Positions 1 to 6,494 of a DNA stretch of 24,388 nucleotides are shown piece after piece. The position numbers and the translations under genes were made by a program. Where the stretch lies: positions 1 through 24,388 of the forward strand of contig CAMGDK010000009.1 of NCBI GenBank assembly GCA_946042285.1. The letters run 5' to 3'. How positions within the stretch are numbered: the first letter of the stretch is position 1; every line of letters begins with the position of its first letter. Source of the stretch: an uncultured Clostridia bacterium (GTDB taxonomy: Bacteria > Bacillota > Clostridia > Oscillospirales > Acutalibacteraceae). Under the pieces are notes generated by a model. It had not been told where the DNA came from. It was given only the letters and a program-made list of their open reading frames with translations, and did no database searches.

Positions 1-27
1 TAATTTTTATTCTTCACATTCTTTGGC

Positions 28-77
28 GTGGTTCAGACCACTTTATCGACAGTCTGAGGACACCCAATCGGGTGTCC
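28..77. terminator. Inverted repeats, possible terminator
   Basis: An 8-bp perfect stem (58-65 with 70-77, loop AATC) lies just beyond the stop of the secreted-protein gene. A smaller 5-bp hairpin (28-32 with 37-41) lies further out, and TCAGAC (33-38) can alternatively pair with GTCTGA (52-57). On the minus strand no T-run follows the 8-bp stem; on the plus strand there is only TTT. It could end transcription from either side, but the tract is weak. The remaining left-edge sequence holds no gene I can support. Confidence 0.45.
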
Positions 78-86
78 TTTAGCTTA

Positions 87-1133
87 TTATTTCTTAACTG
101 CAACTGATTTGGCCTTTGACCAATCGCTGTAAATCTTCTTGCCGGCAGAGGTCTTGTAGGACCTTACCTGCACATAGTATTTTTTCTTGCCCTTAAGCTT
201 TGATACAGTCTTTGATGTTGATTTTTTGCTTACATTTACGGTTTTCGTTTTGCTCTTGTAGAATTTCTTTGATGTTGAATATCTCACCTGGTATCCGCTG
301 ACCTTTGAATCCTTCTTCCACTTAACCGTCAGTGCCTTTGATTTGCTTGATTTAAGAGAGCTGATGCTCAGCTTTTTAGGCTTAATCGTCAATGTTTTTG
401 TAAATGTGCCAACATAGTTAACGCCGTTCATGGCTACTGTAACAGTAGCAAATCCGGGATTTAAGTTGCTCTTGTAGCTAACCTTGTAGTTTGACGGAGC
501 AATAACATTGCCGACTCTGTCATATACTGTAACGGATGTCGTTTTTTTCTTGCCATTGTAGGTAAAGGTGTCAGCGCCTGTTTTTATCATTGACGGAGCA
601 AAGTATGTCGCATTGGTAATATATTCGCCGCAGTAAGCGCAAAATGTGTAAGAGCCGCCGTCATCGCAAAGCTCCGAATCATTGGCATCATAAACGGCAG
701 GATATGTCTGGGTTACATTAAAGCTGTGATTATGTGCTCTGACAACAACATTTGTTGAATACGGTGTGCCGTCCGACTCAAGCTCAAAGTAGTATGTCAC
801 GTTAGCCGTTAATTCAGCCGCAACGATAAAGTCTGTTGATGTGGCATCAGCTGTGTTTTGCATGATAACCTCATCGGCATAATCAACAATACTGCCGAGC
901 ACCATTGTGTTTTGAGGAATTGATGTGCAAATAAACTCATAATATCCCGTGCTGTCGGGAACAAATTTAATTAAATATTTCTTTTCGTTGTAATTAACGC
1001 TTGCACTCACTGCCGAATAAAGCTGAATGGAAGGCGCCGTTTTCTTTGTGTTAGCAAACGCCTGAGCCTGTCCGCCGAAAATGAAGCACACAAGCATTAC
1101 AGCACTAAATAAAACAGATAATAATTTTTTCAT
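87..1133 (-). CDS. Secreted Ig-like/Fn3 surface protein
   Basis: Predicted exported protein of 348 aa, function unknown. Residues 1-27 form a signal peptide: KK, a hydrophobic core, then an AxA-like cleavage site. Residues about 35-135 look like a beta-rich domain. H134, H136, C156, C165 and C168 form a metal-ribbon-like cluster. Residues about 185-250 resemble the Ig-like repeat common in clostridial surface proteins, with YNGKKKTTSVTVYD and a TKTLTIKPK linker. Residues about 255-348 are a lysine-rich fibronectin type III domain ending WSKAKSVAVKK. No sortase motif or dockerin is visible, so attachment may be non-covalent through the basic tail (inference). It starts 3 nt after the upstream membrane-protein gene, with GAAGGG as ribosome site, so the two form one operon. 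The C-terminal third is paralogous to that of the protein at 14599-15882. Confidence 0.8.
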   Translation of the reverse strand: MKKLLSVLFSAVMLVCFIFGGQAQAFANTKKTAPSIQLYSAVSASVNYNEKKYLIKFVPDSTGYYEFICTSIPQNTMVLGSIVDYADEVIMQNTADATSTDFIVAAELTANVTYYFELESDGTPYSTNVVVRAHNHSFNVTQTYPAVYDANDSELCDDGGSYTFCAYCGEYITNATYFAPSMIKTGADTFTYNGKKKTTSVTVYDRVGNVIAPSNYKVSYKSNLNPGFATVTVAMNGVNYVGTFTKTLTIKPKKLSISSLKSSKSKALTVKWKKDSKVSGYQVRYSTSKKFYKSKTKTVNVSKKSTSKTVSKLKGKKKYYVQVRSYKTSAGKKIYSDWSKAKSVAVKK

Positions 1134-1136
1134 TGC

Positions 1137-1814
1137 TTATCCCTTCTTTTTTCTGTTTCTTAAAACTATCATGAAAATCATTCCGACAACACCGCCGATT
1201 GCGTTCATAATCATGTCAGTCATTGTGTCAACAAGACCGAGATAGCCGTATTCATTGTTATATTTTGACATGTCAAACATAGCGGTTTCCTCGCCGAATT
1301 TTGCAAGCTGAAGATTTGTGCCGTGAAGAGTGTCCATAGCAAATTCGTAAAATTCCCATCCAACCGCTATTGAAAGCGCAAACATTAAGGAAAAGATTGC
1401 CGCAAGAGTTGCTGCACATTGCCCCTTTTTCCTCTGGATGATGCATGCAAAATCATATCCAAATACAGCACAAACAAAGCCTGATAAAATGTGCATTGCG
1501 TTGTCAAACCACCAAAGCCTGTCAAACAGTCCGAAATAAGAGCCGATAACAATTCCTACAAAGATTATGATATTGAGCATTGTTTGGCTGAGTGGCGGAA
1601 CCTCCTCGATAAAGCTGCCGTTGCCGAACACCTGAAACATGTCCCAAAGATGAGTAAAGATAAAGCAGAAAACGCTTTCAAACCCCATAACAACATCGCC
1701 GTTAATAAATGAATAAGCAGCGCAGATAATCATGGAAGCCCTAACAATCAACCAAAAAATGAATTGTGCTTTAGGTATTTTATCAATAGGATCTTTCTTA
1801 ACTTTATATGCCAA
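1137..1814 (-). CDS. DUF2238/YjdF-like membrane protein
   Basis: Integral membrane protein of 225 aa with about five or six hydrophobic segments (residues 17-37, 42-62, 78-97, 108-125, 133-152, 200-217). Conserved polar positions sit in or next to membrane segments: D104/H108 in DNAMHILSG, WEFYE at 153-157, and DTMTDMIMN at 196-204. This pattern fits the DUF2238 (YjdF-like, inner-membrane) family, whose biochemical role is not established. The start is TTG at 1814, because GGAGG at 1823-1827 lies 8 nt upstream. An ATG at 1817-1819 is out of frame and gives only a short peptide. It is the first gene of a two-gene operon with the secreted protein, so a role at the envelope is plausible (inference). 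Confidence 0.72.
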   Translation of the reverse strand: MAYKVKKDPIDKIPKAQFIFWLIVRASMIICAAYSFINGDVVMGFESVFCFIFTHLWDMFQVFGNGSFIEEVPPLSQTMLNIIIFVGIVIGSYFGLFDRLWWFDNAMHILSGFVCAVFGYDFACIIQRKKGQCAATLAAIFSLMFALSIAVGWEFYEFAMDTLHGTNLQLAKFGEETAMFDMSKYNNEYGYLGLVDTMTDMIMNAIGGVVGMIFMIVLRNRKKKG

Positions 1815-1822
1815 GCCATATA

Positions 1823-1827
1823 CCTCC
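1823..1827 (-). promoter_or_regulatory. RBS that selects a TTG start
   Basis: The minus strand reads GGAGG 8 nt before TTG at 1814. The nearer ATG at 1817-1819 is out of frame with the long protein, so this site supports the TTG. Confidence 0.7.
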
Positions 1828-1858
1828 GTAAGTAGTAATGTCAGTAATTACTCGATAT

Positions 1859-1886
1859 ATTCTATCACATAAATGAAAAAAGTCAA
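1859..1886 (-). promoter_or_regulatory. Sigma-A promoter, membrane-protein operon
   Basis: On the minus strand TTGACT (1881-1886) is followed after 16 nt by TAGAAT (1859-1864). A TG one base ahead of the -10 makes it an extended -10. Transcription would start near 1852, about 38 nt before the TTG start. Confidence 0.75.
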
Positions 1887-1949
1887 ATGAGCAAATTATT
1901 AAATAAAAATAAAATCTGCCTTTACATTGTGGAAATAACAAAACCTATC

Positions 1950-1958
1950 TGCTATAAT
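1950..1958 (+). promoter_or_regulatory. Extended -10 promoter, AMP-ligase gene
   Basis: TGC followed by TATAAT (1953-1958) is a perfect extended -10. The -35 is weak: TTGTGG at 1927-1932 with 20-nt spacing. Transcription would begin near 1965, so an ATG at 1960 would be upstream of the message. This supports the ATG at 2014. Confidence 0.7.
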
Positions 1959-2001
1959 TATGAGCGTAAAAGTACATTTTTACAAAATGTGTGCAATATT
2001 T

Positions 2002-2007
2002 GGAGAG
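2002..2007 (+). promoter_or_regulatory. RBS deciding the 2014 start
   Basis: GGAGAG lies 6 nt before the ATG at 2014, whereas the in-frame ATG at 1960 has no ribosome site. Confidence 0.75.
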
Positions 2008-2013
2008 TATAAT

Positions 2014-3696
2014 ATGATTGAATATACAAACAGATACGATGTAAGAAAAACTATGTACGAAAAGTTTGCCGATTCTGCCGCACAAAATGCCGACAGACCA
2101 TGCTTTTATTACTACAACAATACAATTACATGGAAAAAGGCAGAGGAAATGGTGGATCTTTGTGCCGCTGCACTTGTTGCAAACGGTGTAAGAAAGGGCG
2201 ACAGAGTTATCATCTGCGCACCGAATATGCCGCAGTGTATTTGCGCAATCTATGCCGTAAATAAGATTGGCGCAATCGCTTCAATGCTTCATCCTCTTTC
2301 TGTTAAGAGTGAGGCAGAATATGCAGTAAAGCTCGTCGGTGCAAAGTTTGCATTTTGCTTTGATGTATCGGAAAAGTCATTTCAGGGCATGAAAAACCTT
2401 ACCCTCGTTCGTTGCAAGACTGCAAGCTATTTCCCGAAGACTCCTTACGGATTTATTGCAAATCAGATTTACAAGAAGAAGATTAAGGGCAAGACTGCTC
2501 CCGCAACCGATGTACATAAGAATATCGAGTGGTCAAAGTTCCTTGAGGAAGGTAAAAAATTCCTTGCAGCAGGTAACAAGATTGAGATTGCCACCGATCC
2601 GTTGGCAGTTGCCGCAATCATGATGACCGGCGGCACAACAGGTAATCCAAAGGGCGTACAGCTTTGCAATGAGGCTATCTGTAACCTTTCATATCAGCTT
2701 CTCGATGTAGTTGAGAATGTGCTTGAAATGAAGACAGAGCCTGACAAGGATACAATGCTCACAGCTCTTCCCGTATTCCACGGCTTCGGCTTTGCACTGT
2801 GTATGCATGTTTCGATTTGTACAGGTATGGCACAGGCACTCTTCCCGCAGTTTGATGCCAAGATGTGCTCGGATGCCATCAAGAAATACGGCATTAACTA
2901 TATTTTCGGTGTGCCTGATTTCTTTGAAAAGGTTTACAAGGCAGGATACCTTAAGGGTATTGACATGTCCAACATGAAGCTTATCGGCTCAGGTGGAGAT
3001 GTTGTTCCTTATTCACTCACGGAAAAAATGGATAGACTCCTCAAGGACAACGGCGCAAAATGTCATTTCGTATCAGGCTACGGACTTACAGAGTGCGTAA
3101 CTGTTTGCTCGTTCACGGATCCGAGAAGAGAGGCTCCGCAGGGCTGCATCGGTGTTCCTTGCTATAATATTCAGGCTATGACTGTTAAGCCCGGCACAAC
3201 AGAAGAGGTTAAGGGCGAGGACGGTGAGCTTTGCATTTACGGTCCGACTCTTATGGAGGGCTACTATCACGATCCCGAGGAAACTGCAAAGGTTCTTGTA
3301 AAGCATGATGACGGCAAGGTATGGCTTCATACAGGTGACATGTGCTTCATTGAAGAGGCAACAGGTGACATCTACTACCGTCAGAGACTTAAGAGAGTAT
3401 ATAAAATCAGCGGTTATCTTGTATATCCTTCATTTATCGAGGAAGCATACAGAGCAATGGCAGAAATTTATGATTGCTGTGTAATCGGTACAGGCGATGA
3501 GGGTAATACTCAGCTTAAGCTTTTTGTTGTTAAGAATAGAAAGTATGCAGACGATAACGAGGATGAGCTTAAGAAGAAGATCATCGACTTTGGTGTGCAG
3601 AATCTTTCAAAGTGGTCTGTTCCGAAGAATATTGAATTTATCAACGAGCTTCCGAGAACAAAAATCGGCAAGGTTGACTTTAAGGTGCTTAAATAA
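2014..3696 (+). CDS. AMP-dependent acyl-CoA synthetase-like ligase
   Basis: A 560-aa member of the ANL adenylate-forming superfamily. Such enzymes activate a carboxylic acid with ATP to an acyl-AMP and normally pass it to CoA in the cytosol. The core motifs are present: the P-loop-like MTGGTTGNPKG (about residues 204-214), GYGLTE (355-360), HTGD (439-442), a hinge-region RQRLKRVYKISGYLVYP, and the C-terminal PRTKIGK with catalytic Lys553. All look intact, so the protein should be active. Length fits fatty-acyl or medium-chain acyl-CoA ligases, but the substrate cannot be read from sequence; an acyl-ACP ligase or a stand-alone adenylation enzyme is possible. It is a single-gene unit with its own extended -10 promoter and a strong terminator, divergent from the membrane-protein operon. 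Confidence 0.85.
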   Translation: MIEYTNRYDVRKTMYEKFADSAAQNADRPCFYYYNNTITWKKAEEMVDLCAAALVANGVRKGDRVIICAPNMPQCICAIYAVNKIGAIASMLHPLSVKSEAEYAVKLVGAKFAFCFDVSEKSFQGMKNLTLVRCKTASYFPKTPYGFIANQIYKKKIKGKTAPATDVHKNIEWSKFLEEGKKFLAAGNKIEIATDPLAVAAIMMTGGTTGNPKGVQLCNEAICNLSYQLLDVVENVLEMKTEPDKDTMLTALPVFHGFGFALCMHVSICTGMAQALFPQFDAKMCSDAIKKYGINYIFGVPDFFEKVYKAGYLKGIDMSNMKLIGSGGDVVPYSLTEKMDRLLKDNGAKCHFVSGYGLTECVTVCSFTDPRREAPQGCIGVPCYNIQAMTVKPGTTEEVKGEDGELCIYGPTLMEGYYHDPEETAKVLVKHDDGKVWLHTGDMCFIEEATGDIYYRQRLKRVYKISGYLVYPSFIEEAYRAMAEIYDCCVIGTGDEGNTQLKLFVVKNRKYADDNEDELKKKIIDFGVQNLSKWSVPKNIEFINELPRTKIGKVDFKVLK

Positions 3697-3710
3697 ATAT
3701 TTTAACAGAA

Positions 3711-3742
3711 AAAGCTGTCACGACATGCATCGTGACAGCTTT
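3711..3742. terminator. Bidirectional terminator
   Basis: A perfect 13-bp stem (3711-3723 with 3730-3742) with loop CATGCA lies between convergent genes. T-rich sequence follows on both strands: TTATAATTTTT on plus, and T's after the stem on minus. It serves the AMP ligase on plus and the phosphoesterase on minus. Confidence 0.9.
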
Positions 3743-3749
3743 ATAATTT

Positions 3750-4211
3750 TTATAGGTGAGCCGGTATAAGCATTATTCCGCTCGGCAAAATATCAATCAT
3801 TCCATAATTGCCGTCGCACACGGCACCGGGATTCATGTAGTGAATACTGTCCTTAAAATCGGTAAACTGATTATGTGTGTGACCGAAAAGGCAAATGTCA
3901 GCACATCTGCTTTTTGCCTCTCTCGTAATGTCCTCGAGTCCGTGCTTAACTCCAAACGGATGACCGTGAGTGAAGAACACTCTTTTACCGTTAATAATTT
4001 TTTCGATAAAGAGCGGATAGGTTGAATACCAATCACAGTTGCCGGTAACCCTTTCATATTTAAGGTTAGGATAAAGCGAAAGCACATTATCAAAATCATC
4101 CTCGCCGTCACCGAGAAAAATAAACAAATCAGCGGTATCCATTTGCATTTCAACAATACTAAGCAGTGTAGCGTAGGCTCTGTGAGAATCCGAAAGCACA
4201 ACAATTCTCAT
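3750..4211 (-). CDS. YfcE/MJ0936-type metallophosphoesterase
   Basis: A small 153-aa cytosolic calcineurin-like phosphoesterase. All metal-binding motifs are visible: D8-x-H10 (DSH), G34-D35, G57-N58-C59-D60, H82-x-H84 (THGH) and G110-H111-T112-H113. The GNCD variant in place of GNHD is typical of the YfcE/MJ0936 subgroup, whose members hydrolyse phosphodiesters such as bis-pNPP in vitro. The natural substrate is unknown. Length and motif spacing are normal for the family. It is a single gene that ends 8 nt past a bidirectional terminator and is divergent from the small-protein operon, with its promoter overlapping that operon's first ribosome site. Confidence 0.88.
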   Translation of the reverse strand: MRIVVLSDSHRAYATLLSIVEMQMDTADLFIFLGDGEDDFDNVLSLYPNLKYERVTGNCDWYSTYPLFIEKIINGKRVFFTHGHPFGVKHGLEDITREAKSRCADICLFGHTHNQFTDFKDSIHYMNPGAVCDGNYGMIDILPSGIMLIPAHL

Positions 4212-4237
4212 TCATAAATCACCGTCCTTTTTCATAG

Positions 4238-4266
4238 ATTATAACATAAAGGAGATGATTTATCAA
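4238..4266 (-). promoter_or_regulatory. Promoter of the YfcE-like gene
   Basis: On the minus strand TTGATA (4261-4266) is followed after 17 nt by TATAAT (4238-4243), with TG one base upstream (extended -10). The -35 covers the start codon region, and the spacer covers the ribosome site, of the divergent small gene at 4266. Confidence 0.75.
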
Positions 4267-4490
4267 TGAATAATAAGTCCGCCGACAAGTCAAAGCTCGG
4301 CAAAGGAATAGATATAGAAGAAATGAAAAAGGCAGCACAGCAGGGTAAAATTGATGAGTTTATCAACAAAAACCTATCGGCAGAAGCGACGCAAAGGCTA
4401 AAAAGCGTGCTGTCGGATAAAGAAGCGACACAAAAGCTGCTTTCTACTCCTCAGGCAAAGGAGCTGCTAAAAAAATTTAAGGTGGAATAA
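4266..4490 (+). CDS. Small helical protein, operon gene 1
   Basis: A 74-aa protein that I do not recognise as a characterised family. It is charged and predicted helical throughout, with no signal peptide or membrane segment. A repeated flavour is visible: LSAEATQRLKSVLSDKEA followed by TQKLLSTPQAKELLKKF, two short amphipathic helices with SxxA/Q spacing. The start is well supported by AAAGGAG about 10 nt upstream. It is the first of three genes spaced 2 nt apart or overlapping by 1 nt, so they are almost surely co-translated. No sigma-A promoter of good quality is visible on the plus strand in the 54-nt intergenic region; TATAAC at 4240-4245 lacks a partner -35. Confidence 0.75.
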   Translation: MNNKSADKSKLGKGIDIEEMKKAAQQGKIDEFINKNLSAEATQRLKSVLSDKEATQKLLSTPQAKELLKKFKVE

Positions 4491-4492
4491 AA

Positions 4493-4849
4493 ATGGAAAT
4501 TCCCGATAATCTTAACGAAATAGTTTCATCGCTTTCAACAGATGATATTGAAATGCTCAAGGGAGTAGCCGCCTCTATTTTGGGAGAGAGCGGCTCTGCT
4601 CCAAATACAAGTGCAAAATCAAGTAATGCTTCAAATCCACTCGCTCTTAATACCGACTCAATAGATTTTAATATGATTATGAAGGCAAAAACGATTTTTG
4701 ACAAAATGAATAATACACCAAATAAAAATGCAGATTTGATTATGGCACTCAAGCCTCACTTAAGTCCTCAAATTCAAAACAGAGCCGACCAAGCAGTACG
4801 AATATTAAAGCTGTTTGAAATTTTGCCGCTGCTTAAGGAGTTGTTTTAA
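4493..4849 (+). CDS. Small helical protein, operon gene 2
   Basis: A 118-aa soluble protein, function unknown. The N-terminal part (residues 1-38) is a helical segment containing LSTDDIEMLKGVAASIL. A serine/asparagine-rich linker follows (about 40-58). The C-terminal part (60-118) is helical, with IMALKPHLSPQIQNRADQA followed by a hydrophobic LFEILPLLKELF end. The pattern of a 'LKPHLS' helix followed by a leucine-rich terminus looks conserved in clostridial hypothetical proteins, but this is a memory-based impression. It starts 2 nt after gene 1, and its stop overlaps the start of gene 3 as TAATG. Confidence 0.75.
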   Translation: MEIPDNLNEIVSSLSTDDIEMLKGVAASILGESGSAPNTSAKSSNASNPLALNTDSIDFNMIMKAKTIFDKMNNTPNKNADLIMALKPHLSPQIQNRADQAVRILKLFEILPLLKELF

Positions 4850-5133
4850 TGGCAGTATTCTCTGACTATGAGATAAATGAGGCAAAAAGACGGGTGCGTG
4901 AAATGCAAAACAAGGCAAGCAGCTTTGTAGGTGATAATGAAAGCAGAGTGCAAAATCCGACAAAGGAGCATGCACAAAAGGCGGTAAGCACCGAGCCCGA
5001 AGAAAACGACAGCAAAGAGTCAAACGAAAAAGGCGACAGCTCTTTATTTATCATACTCGCACTGATTATGCTTTTGTCAAAGGAAAAGGCAGACAGCTCC
5101 CTTATAATTGCACTTTTATATTTGCTTTTGTAA
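4849..5133 (+). CDS. Small protein with hydrophobic tail repeat, gene 3
   Basis: A 94-aa protein of unknown function. Residues 1-26 are a charged amphipathic helix. Residues 27-62 are a disordered, acidic/lysine-rich linker. Residues 63-94 contain two copies of one hydrophobic motif, DSSLFIILALIMLL (63-76) and DSSLIIALLYLLL (82-94), separated by SKEKA. The protein ends on the second hydrophobic block. Each block is short for a full transmembrane helix, so a hairpin or a hydrophobic assembly interface is possible. Its ATG overlaps the preceding stop by 1 nt. Confidence 0.72.
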   Translation: MAVFSDYEINEAKRRVREMQNKASSFVGDNESRVQNPTKEHAQKAVSTEPEENDSKESNEKGDSSLFIILALIMLLSKEKADSSLIIALLYLLL

Positions 5134-5157
5134 AAAATCTATTATTTTATGGAAAAT

Positions 5158-5190
5158 TTGCCAATAATATGTTATAGTGTATTTTATAAT
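5158..5190 (+). promoter_or_regulatory. Probable promoter of the M16-lgt-folD operon
   Basis: TATAAT at 5185-5190 and TTGCCA at 5158-5163 are separated by 21 nt, which is long. An alternative is TGT-TATAGT at 5170-5178 as an extended -10. A promoter is likely in this gap, but its exact elements are uncertain. Confidence 0.4.
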
Positions 5191-5204
5191 CGCTCTAAAG
5201 TATT

Positions 5205-5209
5205 GGAGG
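5205..5209 (+). promoter_or_regulatory. RBS supporting a TTG start
   Basis: GGAGG lies 7 nt before TTG at 5217. There is no ATG or GTG nearby in frame, so TTG is the probable initiator. Confidence 0.75.
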
Positions 5210-5216
5210 TTTAATT

Positions 5217-6494
5217 TTGGATTATATTGTAAAAAGCATCGCTGACGGAGTATCAATGATAAATGTACCTGTCGGCAGATTTAAAACAAATGAAATAGCT
5301 GTCAGGATAGCGCTTCCTATCAACGAGGATACCGCATCCGTAAACGCACTTGTTATCGGTATGCTCTCAAGAAAATGCAGGGATTATCCGGACATTAGCA
5401 GCTTTAATGTTAAGCTTGCCGCCCTTTACGGCGCTCAGGTAGAATCAACCGTTTCAAAGCTTGGTGAGTGTCAGGTGTTAACACTCGGTATGACATCTCT
5501 TGACGATAGATTTTCTTTAGACGGCGAAAGCATTTCACTTGAATGTGTAAGGCTTCTTATGTCACTGCTGTTTGAGCCTTGTCTTGATGAAAACGGATTT
5601 TTTGAAGAACAAAGCGTTGAGGCTGAAAAAAGAATCCTTATCCAAAAGCTTGAGGCTGAGGATAACGAAAAAAGAGTTTACGCCTTAAGAAGAGCCGAGG
5701 AGATAATGTTTGCAGGTGAGCCTTACGGTATAAATCGCTACGGCACCGTAGAGCAGATAAAGGCAATCACTTCAAAGGCTGCCACTGCCGCTTGGAAAAA
5801 TATGCTTGAGACAGGCAAAATACTTGTTTCCGTTGTGGGCAATATCGACATTGAGCGCACGTCTGAGCTTGTGTCGGAGCATATCGGCAAAATCAGCAGA
5901 AGCTGTGTTGATATTCCGCCGTCGGTTTTTGTGCCGTCAAGCGATGAAGTTAAAACGCATACAGAAAGAATTGATGTTAAGCAGGGCAAGCTCGTTCTCG
6001 GCTTTAGAGTTAACATGAAGCCTGATGACGAAGATGCACCCGCAATGAGAACATTTTGCGATGTTTTCGGCGGCGGTCCTTATTCAAAGCTTTTTGCAAA
6101 TGTAAGAGAAAAGCTTTCTCTTTGCTACTATTGCTCGGCTCGTTACACAAGGTTAAAAAGCTGCATTATGGTTCAGTGTGGCTGTAATGAGGAGAACATG
6201 GACAAGGCAGTCAGCGAAATTCTTGCACAGCTTGAGGAAATCAAAAACGGTAATTGTGACGAGGAGCTTGCATCGTCAAAGATGGGACTTAGGGATGCAA
6301 TTCTTTCTGTTAATGACACACCGGAGCTTATCGAAAATTGGTATTCAACTCAAATCCTTGAGGATGAATTTAAAACTCCCGAGCAGAGTGTTGCCGAAGG
6401 CGAGGCAGTGACAAAGGAGCAAATTCAGCACTGCGCAGAGCTTTTGACACTCGACACGGTATATAAGCTTACTGCAAAGGAGGACGAGGAATGA
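5217..6494 (+). CDS. M16 peptidase homologue, inactive subunit (YmfF-like)
   Basis: A 425-aa protein with the two-lobed fold of the insulinase (M16) family, resembling Bacillus YmfF. The N-terminal half contains LPINEDTASVNALVIGMLSR, where an active enzyme would have the HxxEH zinc site; no HxxEH occurs, so it is probably the non-catalytic partner. The C-terminal half has the family's GGGPYSKLFANVREKLSLCY segment, which helps hold substrate. The start codon is TTG, chosen from the GGAGG 7 nt before it. It overlaps the next gene by 4 nt (ATGA), and the two M16 subunits probably form a heterodimer, as in paired M16B systems (inference). The peptide substrate is unknown. Confidence 0.85.
   Translation: MDYIVKSIADGVSMINVPVGRFKTNEIAVRIALPINEDTASVNALVIGMLSRKCRDYPDISSFNVKLAALYGAQVESTVSKLGECQVLTLGMTSLDDRFSLDGESISLECVRLLMSLLFEPCLDENGFFEEQSVEAEKRILIQKLEAEDNEKRVYALRRAEEIMFAGEPYGINRYGTVEQIKAITSKAATAAWKNMLETGKILVSVVGNIDIERTSELVSEHIGKISRSCVDIPPSVFVPSSDEVKTHTERIDVKQGKLVLGFRVNMKPDDEDAPAMRTFCDVFGGGPYSKLFANVREKLSLCYYCSARYTRLKSCIMVQCGCNEENMDKAVSEILAQLEEIKNGNCDEELASSKMGLRDAILSVNDTPELIENWYSTQILEDEFKTPEQSVAEGEAVTKEQIQHCAELLTLDTVYKLTAKEDEE

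Noticed and set aside
1..60. Adapter sequence at the left edge as well
   Set aside because: No match to the mosaic end or other adapter parts that I can recognise; the sequence looks like normal intergenic DNA.
1491..1712. Plus-strand open frame inside the DUF2238-like gene
   Set aside because: No ribosome site, composition unlike a protein, and fully antisense to a gene with clear motifs. The many other frames opposite or within real genes were dropped for the same reason.
1960..2013. N-terminal extension of the AMP ligase to an ATG at 1960
   Set aside because: The codon follows the -10 box directly and would lie before the transcription start; GGAGAG at 2002-2007 selects the ATG at 2014.
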